Assembly: GCA_964594365.1 (NCBI GenBank)
Contig: CAZQMB010000012.1
Coordinates: forward strand, 1-41,330
Source of the DNA: CAIUSP01 sp964594365
Lineage (GTDB): Bacteria > Actinomycetota > Thermoleophilia > Solirubrobacterales > 70-9
Reading direction: 5' to 3'
DNA: 41,330 nt
The notes beneath the pieces are model-generated. The model did no database searches. It was not told the DNA's origin and worked only from the letters and a program-made list of their open reading frames with translations. Below, piece after piece: positions 34,884 through 41,330 of the stretch. A program made the translations under genes and the position numbers. Position 1 is the stretch's first letter; the number at the start of each line of letters is the position of its first letter.

Positions 34884-36791
34884 CTACTCCTTCTGGGCGG
34901 GCTCGTCGTCGACTACCTCGGCATCGACTACTTCCTCCTCGGAAGAGGAGTCCGAGCCGTTGGTGGAGGCGGACCCTTCGGCGTCTGTGCCGTTGGCAGC
35001 GGCCTGCTCGTAGACCTTGGCCGAGACCGCCTGGAAGGCCGTCTGCAGCTTCTCGGTCTTGTCGCCGATCTCCTTGGCGTCGTCAGAGGCGAGTGAGTCG
35101 CGAACCTCCTTGATGGCGGCTTCGATCTCGGTCTTCTGCGAATCGTCGACCTTGTCGCCGAGCTCCTTCAACTGCTTCTCGGCCTCATGGGCAGCGTTCT
35201 CACCGACGTTGCGGGCCTCCGCCAGTTGGCGCTGGGCCTGATCCTCCTCGGCGTGGGTCTCTGCGTCGGAGATCATCTGCTCGACCTCGTCGTCGGACAG
35301 TCCAGAGCCACCCTTGATCTCGATCCGTTGCTCCTTGCCGGTCCCGAGATCCTTGGCCGAAACGCTGAGGATTCCGTTGGCGTCGATGTCGAAGGTGACC
35401 TCGATCTGAGGGATACCCCGTGGGGCCGGTGGCAATCCGGTCAGCTGGAAGCGACCCAGGCTCTTGTTGCCTGAGGCCATCTCGCGCTCACCCTGCAACA
35501 CGTGCACCTCGACCGAAGGCTGGTTGTCCTCCGCCGTCGAGAAGATCTCCGATTTCTTCGACGGGATGGTCGTGTTGCGCTCGATCAGCTTGGTCATGAC
35601 CCCACCCTTGGTCTCGATCCCGAGCGTCAGCGGGGTGACGTCCAGGAGCAGGACGTCCTTGACGTCGCCCGCCAGCACTCCCGCCTGGATTGCCGCGCCG
35701 ATTGCGACTACCTCGTCGGGATTCACTCCCTGATGCGGGTCCTTGCCGGTCAGCTCCTTGACCTTGTCCTGTACCGACGGCATGCGGCTCATGCCACCCA
35801 CCATCACCACGTGTTCGACCTCGGCGTCTGCATCGGCCAGAGCCTGCTTCACCGGCTCCACGATGCGGTCGAGCAGGTCCGAGGTCAACTCGGCCAGCTT
35901 CGAACGGGTCAGCTTCGTCTCGAGGTGCCGCGGCTCGCCGTCCACCGCGGTGATGAACGGAAGCGAGATCTGCGACTCCTGGGCTGCGGAGAGTTCGATC
36001 TTGGCCTTCTCCGCCGCCTCGTACAGCCGTTGCAGCGCCCGCTTGTCGTTGGCGAGGTCTACGCCCTGATCCTTCTTGAACTCGGTGACCAGCCATTCGA
36101 CGATCGCCTTGTCCCAGTTGTCGCCACCGAGGTGGTTGTCACCCGCGGTGGACTTGACCTCGAACACTCCGTCGCCGATCTCGAGCACGGAGACGTCGAA
36201 GGTCCCGCCACCCAAGTCGAAGACGAGGATCGTCTGGTCGGTCTTCTCCTTGTCGAGCCCGTAGGCAAGCGCCGCTGCGGTCGGCTCGTTGATGATCCGC
36301 TTGACTTCGAGGCCGGCGATCTTGCCGGCATCCTTCGTGGCCTGGCGCTGGTCGTCGTTGAAGTAGGCCGGAACCGTGATCACGGCAGAGTCGACCTCTT
36401 CGCCGAGCTTTGCCTCAGCGTCGGCCTTCAGCTTCTGCAGGATCATCGCCGAGATCTCAGGCGGCGAGTACTGCTTGCCTTCCGCCTCGACCCGGACGTC
36501 GCCGTTCGGTCCCTCGACGACCTCGTAAGGAACGATCGTCTCCTCTTCCTTCACCTCGGCCTCCTTGCGGCCCATGAAGCGCTTGATCGAGAAGATCGTG
36601 TCTTCCGGATTCATTACCGACTGTCGCTTGGCGACGGTGCCGACGAGTCGCTCACCCGAGTCGGTGAAAGCGACCACTGACGGAGTGGTGCGTCCGCCCT
36701 CGGCGTTCTCGAGAACGGTCGGGTCGTCGCCTTCCATCACTGCGACGCAAGAGTTGGTGGTGCCGAGATCGATTCCTATGGTCTTGGCCAT
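34884..36791 (-). CDS. dnaK: Chaperone DnaK (Hsp70)
   Basis: A 635-residue Hsp70. It opens with KTIGIDLGTTNSCVAVMEG, has the phosphate-2 segment VFDLGGGTFDVSVLEI, ITVPAYFNDDQRQATKDAG, and the substrate-binding domain after the linker DVLLLDVTPLTLGIETKGG. The helical lid ends in an acidic tail (SSSEEEVVDAEVVDDE). AGGAGG lies 9 bases before the ATG. First gene of dnaK-grpE-dnaJ-hspR, with a promoter and an inverted repeat in the region shared with the divergent amine oxidase gene. Confidence 0.98.
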   Translation of the reverse strand: MAKTIGIDLGTTNSCVAVMEGDDPTVLENAEGGRTTPSVVAFTDSGERLVGTVAKRQSVMNPEDTIFSIKRFMGRKEAEVKEEETIVPYEVVEGPNGDVRVEAEGKQYSPPEISAMILQKLKADAEAKLGEEVDSAVITVPAYFNDDQRQATKDAGKIAGLEVKRIINEPTAAALAYGLDKEKTDQTILVFDLGGGTFDVSVLEIGDGVFEVKSTAGDNHLGGDNWDKAIVEWLVTEFKKDQGVDLANDKRALQRLYEAAEKAKIELSAAQESQISLPFITAVDGEPRHLETKLTRSKLAELTSDLLDRIVEPVKQALADADAEVEHVVMVGGMSRMPSVQDKVKELTGKDPHQGVNPDEVVAIGAAIQAGVLAGDVKDVLLLDVTPLTLGIETKGGVMTKLIERNTTIPSKKSEIFSTAEDNQPSVEVHVLQGEREMASGNKSLGRFQLTGLPPAPRGIPQIEVTFDIDANGILSVSAKDLGTGKEQRIEIKGGSGLSDDEVEQMISDAETHAEEDQAQRQLAEARNVGENAAHEAEKQLKELGDKVDDSQKTEIEAAIKEVRDSLASDDAKEIGDKTEKLQTAFQAVSAKVYEQAAANGTDAEGSASTNGSDSSSEEEVVDAEVVDDEPAQKE

Positions 36792-36833
36792 GTTCTGGTG
36801 CCTCCTAGGTGTGGATTACGAAGTTTCGTGAGA

Positions 36834-36866
36834 CGCTTAAGTCGCGTATGAGAACAAATCTAAGCG
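36834..36866. promoter_or_regulatory. Inverted repeat in the dnaK leader, possible HspR site
   Basis: CGCTTA (36834-36839) and TAAGCG (36861-36866) flank 21 bases just downstream of the dnaK -10. The left arm continues as CTTAAGT, one base off the HspR half-site CTTGAGT, and the right arm contains TCTAAG as in the clpB repeat. The halves do not have the classical 7-base spacing, so assignment is weak. No CIRCE element is present. Confidence 0.35.
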
Positions 36867-36868
36867 GG

Positions 36869-36898
36869 ACCGTAGCAGATCTATGAAGGGCAAGTCAA
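36869..36898 (-). promoter_or_regulatory. dnaK operon promoter
   Basis: On the minus strand TTGACT (36898-36893), an 18-base spacer and TACGGT (36874-36869). It gives a leader of roughly 70 bases before the dnaK ATG with its AGGAGG site, contrasting with the near-leaderless clpB. Confidence 0.5.
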
Positions 36899-36924
36899 GG
36901 GCAAACCTTCTCGTCCGTTGCGGG

Positions 36925-36930
36925 TATATA
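36925..36930 (+). promoter_or_regulatory. -10 box of the amine oxidase gene
   Basis: TATATA ends 8 bases before the ATG at 36939, with no ribosome-binding site, suggesting a leaderless message. The -35 region would overlap the upstream edge of the divergent dnaK promoter. Confidence 0.35.
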
Positions 36931-36938
36931 TGAGAGAC

Positions 36939-38393
36939 ATGCCCGCCGAGGAAATCAGACAGGCAACCAGTACGCGCCGGGAGGCATTGGCAACTGCCGC
37001 TGCCGCTGGATTGACCTTCGCGGGTGCCCACCTGCTGACAGGTTCGGGAGTACCGCGTGCCGAGGGAGCACCGCCCGGTCAGGTGATCGTCGTTGGTGCC
37101 GGCCTTGCCGGTCTTACCGCAGCCATCGAGTTGCGCGACGCCGGTTGGGGCGTAACTGTCTTCGAGGCTCGCCCACGGCCGGGCGGCCGGGTCTACACGA
37201 TTCGCGATCCCTTCATGCAGCGCCAGCACGCTGAAGGAGGAGGTGAGTTCATCGATACGACTCACCGTCGGATCCGGGCCTACGCTCGTCGGTTCGATCT
37301 TCCCCTCGAGCTGATCGATCGAGGATATGACCGCCTCGACGATGTGTTCTTTCGCAAAGGAAGAAGACGACGGGGCTACCGGTCTCTTGGAAAGCAGGGA
37401 CGTCGTCAGACCAACCGCTTCTGGAGTCGAATCGAGTCATTGGCCGAACCGCTCGATCCCTTCGATCCGGCAGCCCGAGGTGGTCGCTATGACCGGATGT
37501 CCGTGGTCGACCTGATGGACGAGGTGGGAGTTACTGGACGGGCGCGCAGTGTTCTCCTCAGGGATTTCGAGGATGAGTACGCGGTTCATCCTGGGAGGAC
37601 CTCTCTACTCATGGCACTTACCGCTGAGCGAGCCGCCTGGAGTCAGGGGGAGGCGGGCGTCGAGAAGTTCAGGATCAGCGGAGGCAACGCGAGGCTCTGC
37701 TTCGCGATGGCTCGTTCGCTCGGACCAGCCGTGGGGTATTCGGAGCCGGTAAGCCAGATCGCGCACGACGCCGGCGGCGTCGAAGTAACGACCTCGCAAG
37801 GAACCTACGCCGCAGATCAGCTCGTGCTGGCGGTTCCGCTGCCGGCGGCGCGACGGATCGAGTTCACGCCCGCTCTTCGCCCTCGCTTGACCGAGGCGAT
37901 CAACGGAATTCCCTACGGCACCACGGTCAAGACGGTCATCCAGTATTCATCTCGAGCCTGGAAGAAGCAGGAACTCACCGGTTCCGCGATCACGGACATC
38001 CCTTCGGTCGGTTCTGTCTGGGAGGCAACCGATCAGCAGAAGGGCAACGCCGGAATCTTGATCTCGTATACCTCTGCTGATCGTGGGGCGCAGGCAGCCA
38101 AGTTGCCCGAGCGGGCACGGCTTGCCGCGTCATCGAAGGGTATGAGGAGGGTCTTCCCCGAAGTGGCAGGTCGGCGGGTTCGCGCCGTGTCGGTTCCTTG
38201 GCCGAACTTACCGTTGAGCGGCGGCGCCTACATCGCTTATGGACCGGGACAGATCGATCCTTACTTCACGGATATGCAGGAGCCGAACGGGAGGATCTGG
38301 CTTGCTGGAGAGCACCTGGATCCGACGTTCGGCTACATGGAATCAGCGATTCGCTCTGGCTCCAGGGTCGCTGGGCGAATCGGTCCAGCCTGA
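36939..38393 (+). CDS. Tat-exported flavin amine oxidase
   Basis: A 484-residue FAD protein. The N-terminus STRREALATAAAAGL with a hydrophobic stretch and a following alanine-rich region is a twin-arginine export signal, so the folded flavoprotein is probably outside the membrane. The FAD motif VVGAGLAGLTAAIEL leads into FEARPRPGGRVYTI. The C-terminal GRIWLAGEHLDPTFGYMESAIRSG is the monoamine-oxidase FAD-binding end. A very basic patch (RKGRRRRGYRSLGKQGRR) lies near residues 139-156. Substrate is unknown; amine or polyene oxidation are both possible. ATG 36939 is chosen; ATG 36930 and TTG 36918 are alternatives. Confidence 0.9.
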   Translation: MPAEEIRQATSTRREALATAAAAGLTFAGAHLLTGSGVPRAEGAPPGQVIVVGAGLAGLTAAIELRDAGWGVTVFEARPRPGGRVYTIRDPFMQRQHAEGGGEFIDTTHRRIRAYARRFDLPLELIDRGYDRLDDVFFRKGRRRRGYRSLGKQGRRQTNRFWSRIESLAEPLDPFDPAARGGRYDRMSVVDLMDEVGVTGRARSVLLRDFEDEYAVHPGRTSLLMALTAERAAWSQGEAGVEKFRISGGNARLCFAMARSLGPAVGYSEPVSQIAHDAGGVEVTTSQGTYAADQLVLAVPLPAARRIEFTPALRPRLTEAINGIPYGTTVKTVIQYSSRAWKKQELTGSAITDIPSVGSVWEATDQQKGNAGILISYTSADRGAQAAKLPERARLAASSKGMRRVFPEVAGRRVRAVSVPWPNLPLSGGAYIAYGPGQIDPYFTDMQEPNGRIWLAGEHLDPTFGYMESAIRSGSRVAGRIGPA

Positions 38394-38394
38394 G

Positions 38395-38418
38395 TTCGTT
38401 TCGTTCCCGAGAAACGAA
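38395..38418. terminator. Hairpin after the amine oxidase gene
   Basis: TTCGTTTC and GAAACGAA form an 8-bp stem with an 8-base loop, starting 2 bases after the amine-oxidase stop. No U-tract follows on the plus strand, so it is a weak or processing hairpin, possibly aiding termination from both sides. Confidence 0.4.
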
Positions 38419-38420
38419 AA

Positions 38421-38450
38421 AGACCCGCCGGGCCTGTGCCCGACGGGTCT
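38421..38450 (-). terminator. Intrinsic terminator of the EEP-family gene
   Basis: AGACCCG-C-CGGGC, loop CTGT, GCCCG-A-CGGGTCT form a 12-bp stem with one mismatch. On the minus strand it is followed by TTTTTCGTTTC, a proper U-tract, 28 bases after the stop of the EEP gene. It separates the two convergent genes. Confidence 0.85.
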
Positions 38451-38477
38451 GAAGTCGAATCTCCTGTTCCGGCGCGG

Positions 38478-39770
38478 CTACTTCAGCTTCACCGTCTGGA
38501 ACACACCGGCGTGATCCGAGCCCCAGTAGGGACCGCTGCCAGTGGTGCGGAACGGCTTGTTGCCTGTGACCTTGGTCGGACCGACCCTGGAGAATCGGGT
38601 CGAGTTGGTCAGGATGTGGTCGATGTGGTGGTCGAAGTCGGCCTCGTAGCCCACCTTCTTGTCGAGCAGCGGCCCGCTGAGGCAGCAACTGTCGTTGGCG
38701 CTACCCGTGAGTGAGCGCATACCGTTGCCGACCAGCGACAGGTAGGCGCAACGATCCCAACCGGTGCCGTCTAGCTCGGGAGTGCTGGTGTCTCCGTCGA
38801 CCGTGTCATCGTCGGAGTTCAAGTCTCCGACGACTACCGCAGGCAACGAGGTCTGTGAGATGACCCGCTCGTACAGCTCCTGAGCCTGGAGGCACTTGGC
38901 CGCAGTTGGATCACCGAATGCCTCGAGGTGGGTGTTGACGAAGCGGAAGGGCTTCGATCCGCGGACCGTGGCGTTGAGGGCCGTCCAGCCGCGAGTGACC
39001 GGTACCGCTACACCACCTGCGAGCAGTGGGGTGTAGAGGTTTGCTGCCTCATCACCCACATCACCGGCGTCACCGTCACCGTTGCGGTCACCGAAGGTAC
39101 CGCTCGCCTTCTGAGAGACCCTGACCCCGGCCTTGACGAGGATCACGTCACGCATGGTCAGACGGCCGGTCAGGTCCGCACCCGGGAAGGCTCCACATCC
39201 CGCGTTGGGAGTACCCAAATACTCGAAGTTGGTGCAGGTCCCAGTGTTGTCATCGACGTCGGTAGGGGTCTCGAAGTCGAACTGGTTCTTGACTACCGCG
39301 GCCGAGTAGCGCTGGGCCTTCGGCTTGCCCTTGTTCAGCGCAGTCAGCAACATGGCCAGGAAGTCGTACCTGACCGTGGTGGATACAGGCGAATTGAGCC
39401 CTGGGATGTACACCACCGGCGGAGTCTTGGTCCGCCACAGGGCGACCTCCTGCAGGCCGACGAGATCCGGATTGGTCGATCGGATCTCCTTGGCGAGCTG
39501 CTTGGCGCGATCGCTGAACTTGGTCGTGTCCACGCTACGGAGGATCTCGCCGGCGCCGGAAGTCAGCTCAGCGAGGCTGTTCGACTCGAGGCCCGGTCCG
39601 AGGTCGGCACCGAGGTAGAGGTTGCGCGTCATCACGCGGATGTCCTTGCCCTTGGCTGCCTGGGCATTCTCGGCTGCCACTCCGAAGAGCATCGCCGTAG
39701 CTCCTGCCAGCGCAACCAGTCCGGCCAGTACCCGCCGGTTGAACCTCTCGATCGTGAGATCTGCCCTCAT
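38478..39770 (-). CDS. Secreted endonuclease/exonuclease/phosphatase-family protein
   Basis: A 430-residue protein with a signal peptide (about 1-38, ending AENAQAA). The EEP fold is shown by IRVMTRNLYLG with the catalytic Asn, GLQEVALW with the metal-binding Glu, VVVGDLNSDDD with Asp/Asn, and the C-terminal SDHAGVFQTV with the Asp-His pair. Such enzymes hydrolyse phosphodiesters (DNase I-like nucleases, sphingomyelinases, inositol phosphatases). Inserts with paired cysteines (GTCTNFEYLGTPNAGCG; DSCCLSG) suggest disulfides, in keeping with export. GGGGGAG precedes the ATG. Confidence 0.9.
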   Translation of the reverse strand: MRADLTIERFNRRVLAGLVALAGATAMLFGVAAENAQAAKGKDIRVMTRNLYLGADLGPGLESNSLAELTSGAGEILRSVDTTKFSDRAKQLAKEIRSTNPDLVGLQEVALWRTKTPPVVYIPGLNSPVSTTVRYDFLAMLLTALNKGKPKAQRYSAAVVKNQFDFETPTDVDDNTGTCTNFEYLGTPNAGCGAFPGADLTGRLTMRDVILVKAGVRVSQKASGTFGDRNGDGDAGDVGDEAANLYTPLLAGGVAVPVTRGWTALNATVRGSKPFRFVNTHLEAFGDPTAAKCLQAQELYERVISQTSLPAVVVGDLNSDDDTVDGDTSTPELDGTGWDRCAYLSLVGNGMRSLTGSANDSCCLSGPLLDKKVGYEADFDHHIDHILTNSTRFSRVGPTKVTGNKPFRTTGSGPYWGSDHAGVFQTVKLK

Positions 39771-39850
39771 GAAAGTCTCCCCCTCTTATCGATTACGAGC
39801 CTCGGCACCTGCGCGCCGGGTTCCTCTGTCTCTCCCTGAACAACACCATG

Positions 39851-39879
39851 AATCTACATTGGTAGCGGAGTCAGGGCAA
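39851..39879 (-). promoter_or_regulatory. Promoter of the secreted EEP-family gene
   Basis: On the minus strand TTGCCC (39879-39874), a 17-base spacer and TAGATT (39856-39851). It leaves a leader of about 75 bases and lies in the 149-base gap after the cytochrome c gene, which otherwise shows nothing recognisable. Confidence 0.5.
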
Positions 39880-39919
39880 ATCGATTCGACCGCTGTGTGA
39901 CGCTGAGGATCGAGCGTGG

Positions 39920-40309
39920 TCAGCGTTTGCCGGCGACCTTGGCCACGAACCACGAGACCTCTTCGGCCTGCTGGCCGGAGAGGATGCCAGCGGGCATGCG
40001 TCCACCGACCCCGTTGTTGACCGAACTGAGGACCCGCGGATAGATCGAGTCCGGATCGGGGGCGACTGGACCAGGCGGTGCGAGCAGTTCGTCCAGATTC
40101 GGAGCGACCACGCCGTCGGTGCCAGCCTTGTAGAGGGTATGGCAGGCGCCGCAGTTGGTCACGAAGAGATCCTTGCCGGTCTCCAGGTCTGCCGGCACGG
40201 CCTCGGGTGCCGAGGACTCGCTGCCATCGGTGCTCAGAGCCCAAGCGGGGACGATGACCGCGAGGAAGACAGCGACGATTCCGAATATGACGAAAGTCTT
40301 TCGTTGCAT
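39920..40309 (-). CDS. Membrane-anchored or secreted cytochrome c
   Basis: A 129-residue mono-heme class I cytochrome c. Residues 7-25 form an uncleaved anchor or signal peptide. The heme site is CGACH (Cys53, Cys56, His57) and the distal ligand Met105 lies in GGRMPAG. The segment between them has a proline-rich stretch (LAPPGPVAPDPDS). It may pass electrons to a terminal oxidase or an exported dehydrogenase. A TATACT at 40320-40325 lies 10 bases before the ATG. Confidence 0.92.
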   Translation of the reverse strand: MQRKTFVIFGIVAVFLAVIVPAWALSTDGSESSAPEAVPADLETGKDLFVTNCGACHTLYKAGTDGVVAPNLDELLAPPGPVAPDPDSIYPRVLSSVNNGVGGRMPAGILSGQQAEEVSWFVAKVAGKR

Positions 40310-40319
40310 CTGGGCTCTG

Positions 40320-40325
40320 AGTATA
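40320..40325 (-). promoter_or_regulatory. -10 box of the cytochrome c gene
   Basis: TATACT on the minus strand, near consensus, ends 10 bases before the ATG, again implying a leader of a few bases. A CTGACC 19 bases upstream is a poor -35. Confidence 0.35.
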
Positions 40326-40346
40326 TGAGGGCGCCCCGGCGCGCGG

Positions 40347-41120
40347 TCAGCCGACCCGCTCTCCCTGCGCGTTTCGAGTCTTTCGCCAGGGACACATCCT
40401 GCTGAGCCCGCACTCGTCGCACTTGGGTTTGGGGCGACAGATCGCCCGTCCGTGCCGGATCAGGTTGATGTGGAACTCGTAGGCATCCGCCGGAGGGGTG
40501 ATCGCCAGCATCTCGTCGTGAGCCTCCTCGAAAGACGAGTTCGGCTTGAACAGCCCGAGCCTCCCACCTACTCGATGCACATGGGTGTCCACCGGCATCT
40601 CCGGCAGATCCCAGGTGAAGATCAGCACGCAGGCAGCGGTCTTCCTGCCGACCCCCGGCAGGTCGCACAGCCACTCGACCGCCTCGTCTCGCGGCGCCTC
40701 CCGCAACCACTCGAGATCCGGTGGGTCGCCGATCCTTCTCAGCACCTCCTGGATCCGCGGAGCCTTGGTCTTGGCGAGACCTCCGGGCTTCAGCGCCGAC
40801 TCGACCTGACGGGTCGGCGCGTCTCTGACCTCCTCCCAGGTCGGGAACCTCTCGACCAGCCGGTCGAACGCTACGTCGCGATTTCGATCGTTGGTGTTCT
40901 GGGAGAGGATCGTCCGGACCAGTTCGGCGACCGGATCGCCATGGGGCTGGTTGACCGGCCTGCCATAGATCTCGCGGAGACGGTCACGAAGCGCTCGAAC
41001 TCTCTTGGCACTGGGGCGCCGCCATTCGGTGCTCCTCTTCGGGATCCTCGGTTTCCCGGTCCTCGCGTCCTTGCGACGAGGTGCCTTGCGTTCGACTTTG
41101 AGTTCTCTCGGCAGAGCCAC
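40347..41120 (-). CDS. nth: Endonuclease III
   Basis: A 257-residue DNA glycosylase/AP lyase of base-excision repair removing oxidised pyrimidines. The helix-hairpin-helix LPGVGRKTAACVL contains the catalytic Lys and PVDTHVHRV the catalytic Asp. The C-terminal 4Fe-4S loop is CRPKPKCDECGLSRMC, spaced 5-2-5 rather than the common 6-2-5. A 40-residue basic N-terminal extension (KVERKAPRRKDARTGKPR) may aid DNA binding. The start is a GTG 8 bases after a TATCCT box. Confidence 0.93.
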   Translation of the reverse strand: MALPRELKVERKAPRRKDARTGKPRIPKRSTEWRRPSAKRVRALRDRLREIYGRPVNQPHGDPVAELVRTILSQNTNDRNRDVAFDRLVERFPTWEEVRDAPTRQVESALKPGGLAKTKAPRIQEVLRRIGDPPDLEWLREAPRDEAVEWLCDLPGVGRKTAACVLIFTWDLPEMPVDTHVHRVGGRLGLFKPNSSFEEAHDEMLAITPPADAYEFHINLIRHGRAICRPKPKCDECGLSRMCPWRKTRNAQGERVG

Positions 41121-41128
41121 CGCAGGCG

Positions 41129-41138
41129 AGGATATTCT
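41129..41138. promoter_or_regulatory. Overlapping divergent -10 boxes of nth and the alpha/beta hydrolase
   Basis: TATCCT on the minus strand (41134-41129) is 8 bases before the nth GTG, and TATTCT on the plus strand (41133-41138) is 13 bases before the hydrolase ATG. The two boxes share two bases, so the promoters would compete. Confidence 0.35.
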
Positions 41139-41151
41139 CGTTCACGACTTG

Positions 41152-41330
41152 ATGCCCCCGGGACCAGACCACGGAGTCGATACCGGCGCGGTCTCGGTGG
41201 GAGGCATCCGTACCTTCCATCGTTTCCGATCCGGAGACGGCATCCCCACTCTCTTCGTCCACGGCAACCCGACGAACTCCGCTGACTGGCAGGAGTTCCT
41301 GGAGCGGATGTCGGGTCCGGCTTTCGCACC
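41152..41330 (+). CDS. Alpha/beta hydrolase, N-terminal part (runs off the window)
   Basis: The frame from ATG 41152 is open to the window edge (59 codons). It reads GVDTGAVSVGGIRTFHRF and then TLFVHGNPTNSADWQEFLERM; the HGNPT oxyanion-hole motif is typical of haloalkane-dehalogenase/epoxide-hydrolase-like alpha/beta hydrolases. The catalytic triad lies beyond the window. It is divergent from nth. Confidence 0.82.
   Translation, partial: MPPGPDHGVDTGAVSVGGIRTFHRFRSGDGIPTLFVHGNPTNSADWQEFLERMSGPAFA

Noticed and set aside
35502..36680. 392-codon open frame antisense to dnaK
   Set aside because: Complementary to a fully conserved dnaK; Leu/Arg/Asp-rich shadow translation without recognisable domains.
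36792..36938. CIRCE element (TTAGCACTC-N9-GAGTGCTAA) at dnaK
   Set aside because: No such sequence exists here or before clpB; hspR rather than hrcA accompanies the operon.

Overview
The window is a compact, high-GC, almost fully coding bacterial chromosome segment with no stretch over 300 bases lacking a gene. An hspR-regulated dnaK-grpE-dnaJ operon, a three-gene purS-purQ-purL FGAM synthase, a Bacillus-type PurF, a Tat-type secreted amine oxidase, frequent GTG/TTG starts and TAnnnT -10 boxes placed almost on the start codon all point to an actinomycete-like organism. A deep-branching actinobacterial lineage such as Thermoleophilia/Solirubrobacterales fits best, but this is inference from gene content; no rRNA is present to confirm it.

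Layout. (1) 1-3951: the tail of an upstream gene, tRNA-Ala(TGC), a Thr-rich lipoprotein, a small membrane protein with a rhomboid protease, a DUF4395-like membrane protein fused to a thioredoxin-like domain, and a secreted TIM-barrel/peptidoglycan-binding protein. (2) 4012-8466 (minus): a lipoate/2-oxoacid dehydrogenase operon, lpdA, DsbA-like, an E2 catalytic-core-only protein, lipB, lipA. (3) 8507-13156: thiamine genes. thiE is on the minus strand behind a divergent control region; an RDD membrane protein follows on the plus strand, then a TPP riboswitch controlling thiO and a thiS-thiG fusion. (4) 13174-25645: tRNA-Lys(TTT) and a large minus-strand purine block, purD-purE-purB, then (after an inverted cytochrome P450 gene) purC-purS-purQ-purL-purF-purN-purH. 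purM and purK are not in the window. (5) 25699-29016: a methyltransferase, an SRPBCC protein, and a translationally coupled pair of DUF4239-like membrane protein and periplasmic-binding lipoprotein. (6) 29022-36791 (minus): the heat-shock region, dnaK-grpE-dnaJ-hspR, two small genes, and clpB behind a near-consensus promoter with an adjoining HAIR-like inverted repeat. (7) 36939-41330: a Tat-exported flavin amine oxidase, a secreted EEP-family nuclease/phosphatase, a membrane-anchored or secreted cytochrome c, endonuclease III, and the start of an alpha/beta hydrolase.

Working together: the purine block covers most steps from phosphoribosylamine to IMP and on to AMP. LipA, LipB and Lpd make and recycle lipoyl cofactor, while the accompanying E2 core lacks both a lipoyl domain and the usual catalytic Asp. 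ThiO and ThiSG make the thiazole half of thiamine and ThiE joins the halves. HspR probably controls both the dnaK operon and clpB.

The most notable items are the DUF4395-thioredoxin protein with three CxxC motifs, the aberrant stand-alone E2, the ThiS-ThiG fusion with an internal Gly-Gly, an RDD protein with about eight 13-residue tandem repeats, the clpB operator, widespread leaderless-looking promoters, and three convergent gene pairs whose stop codons overlap by four bases.
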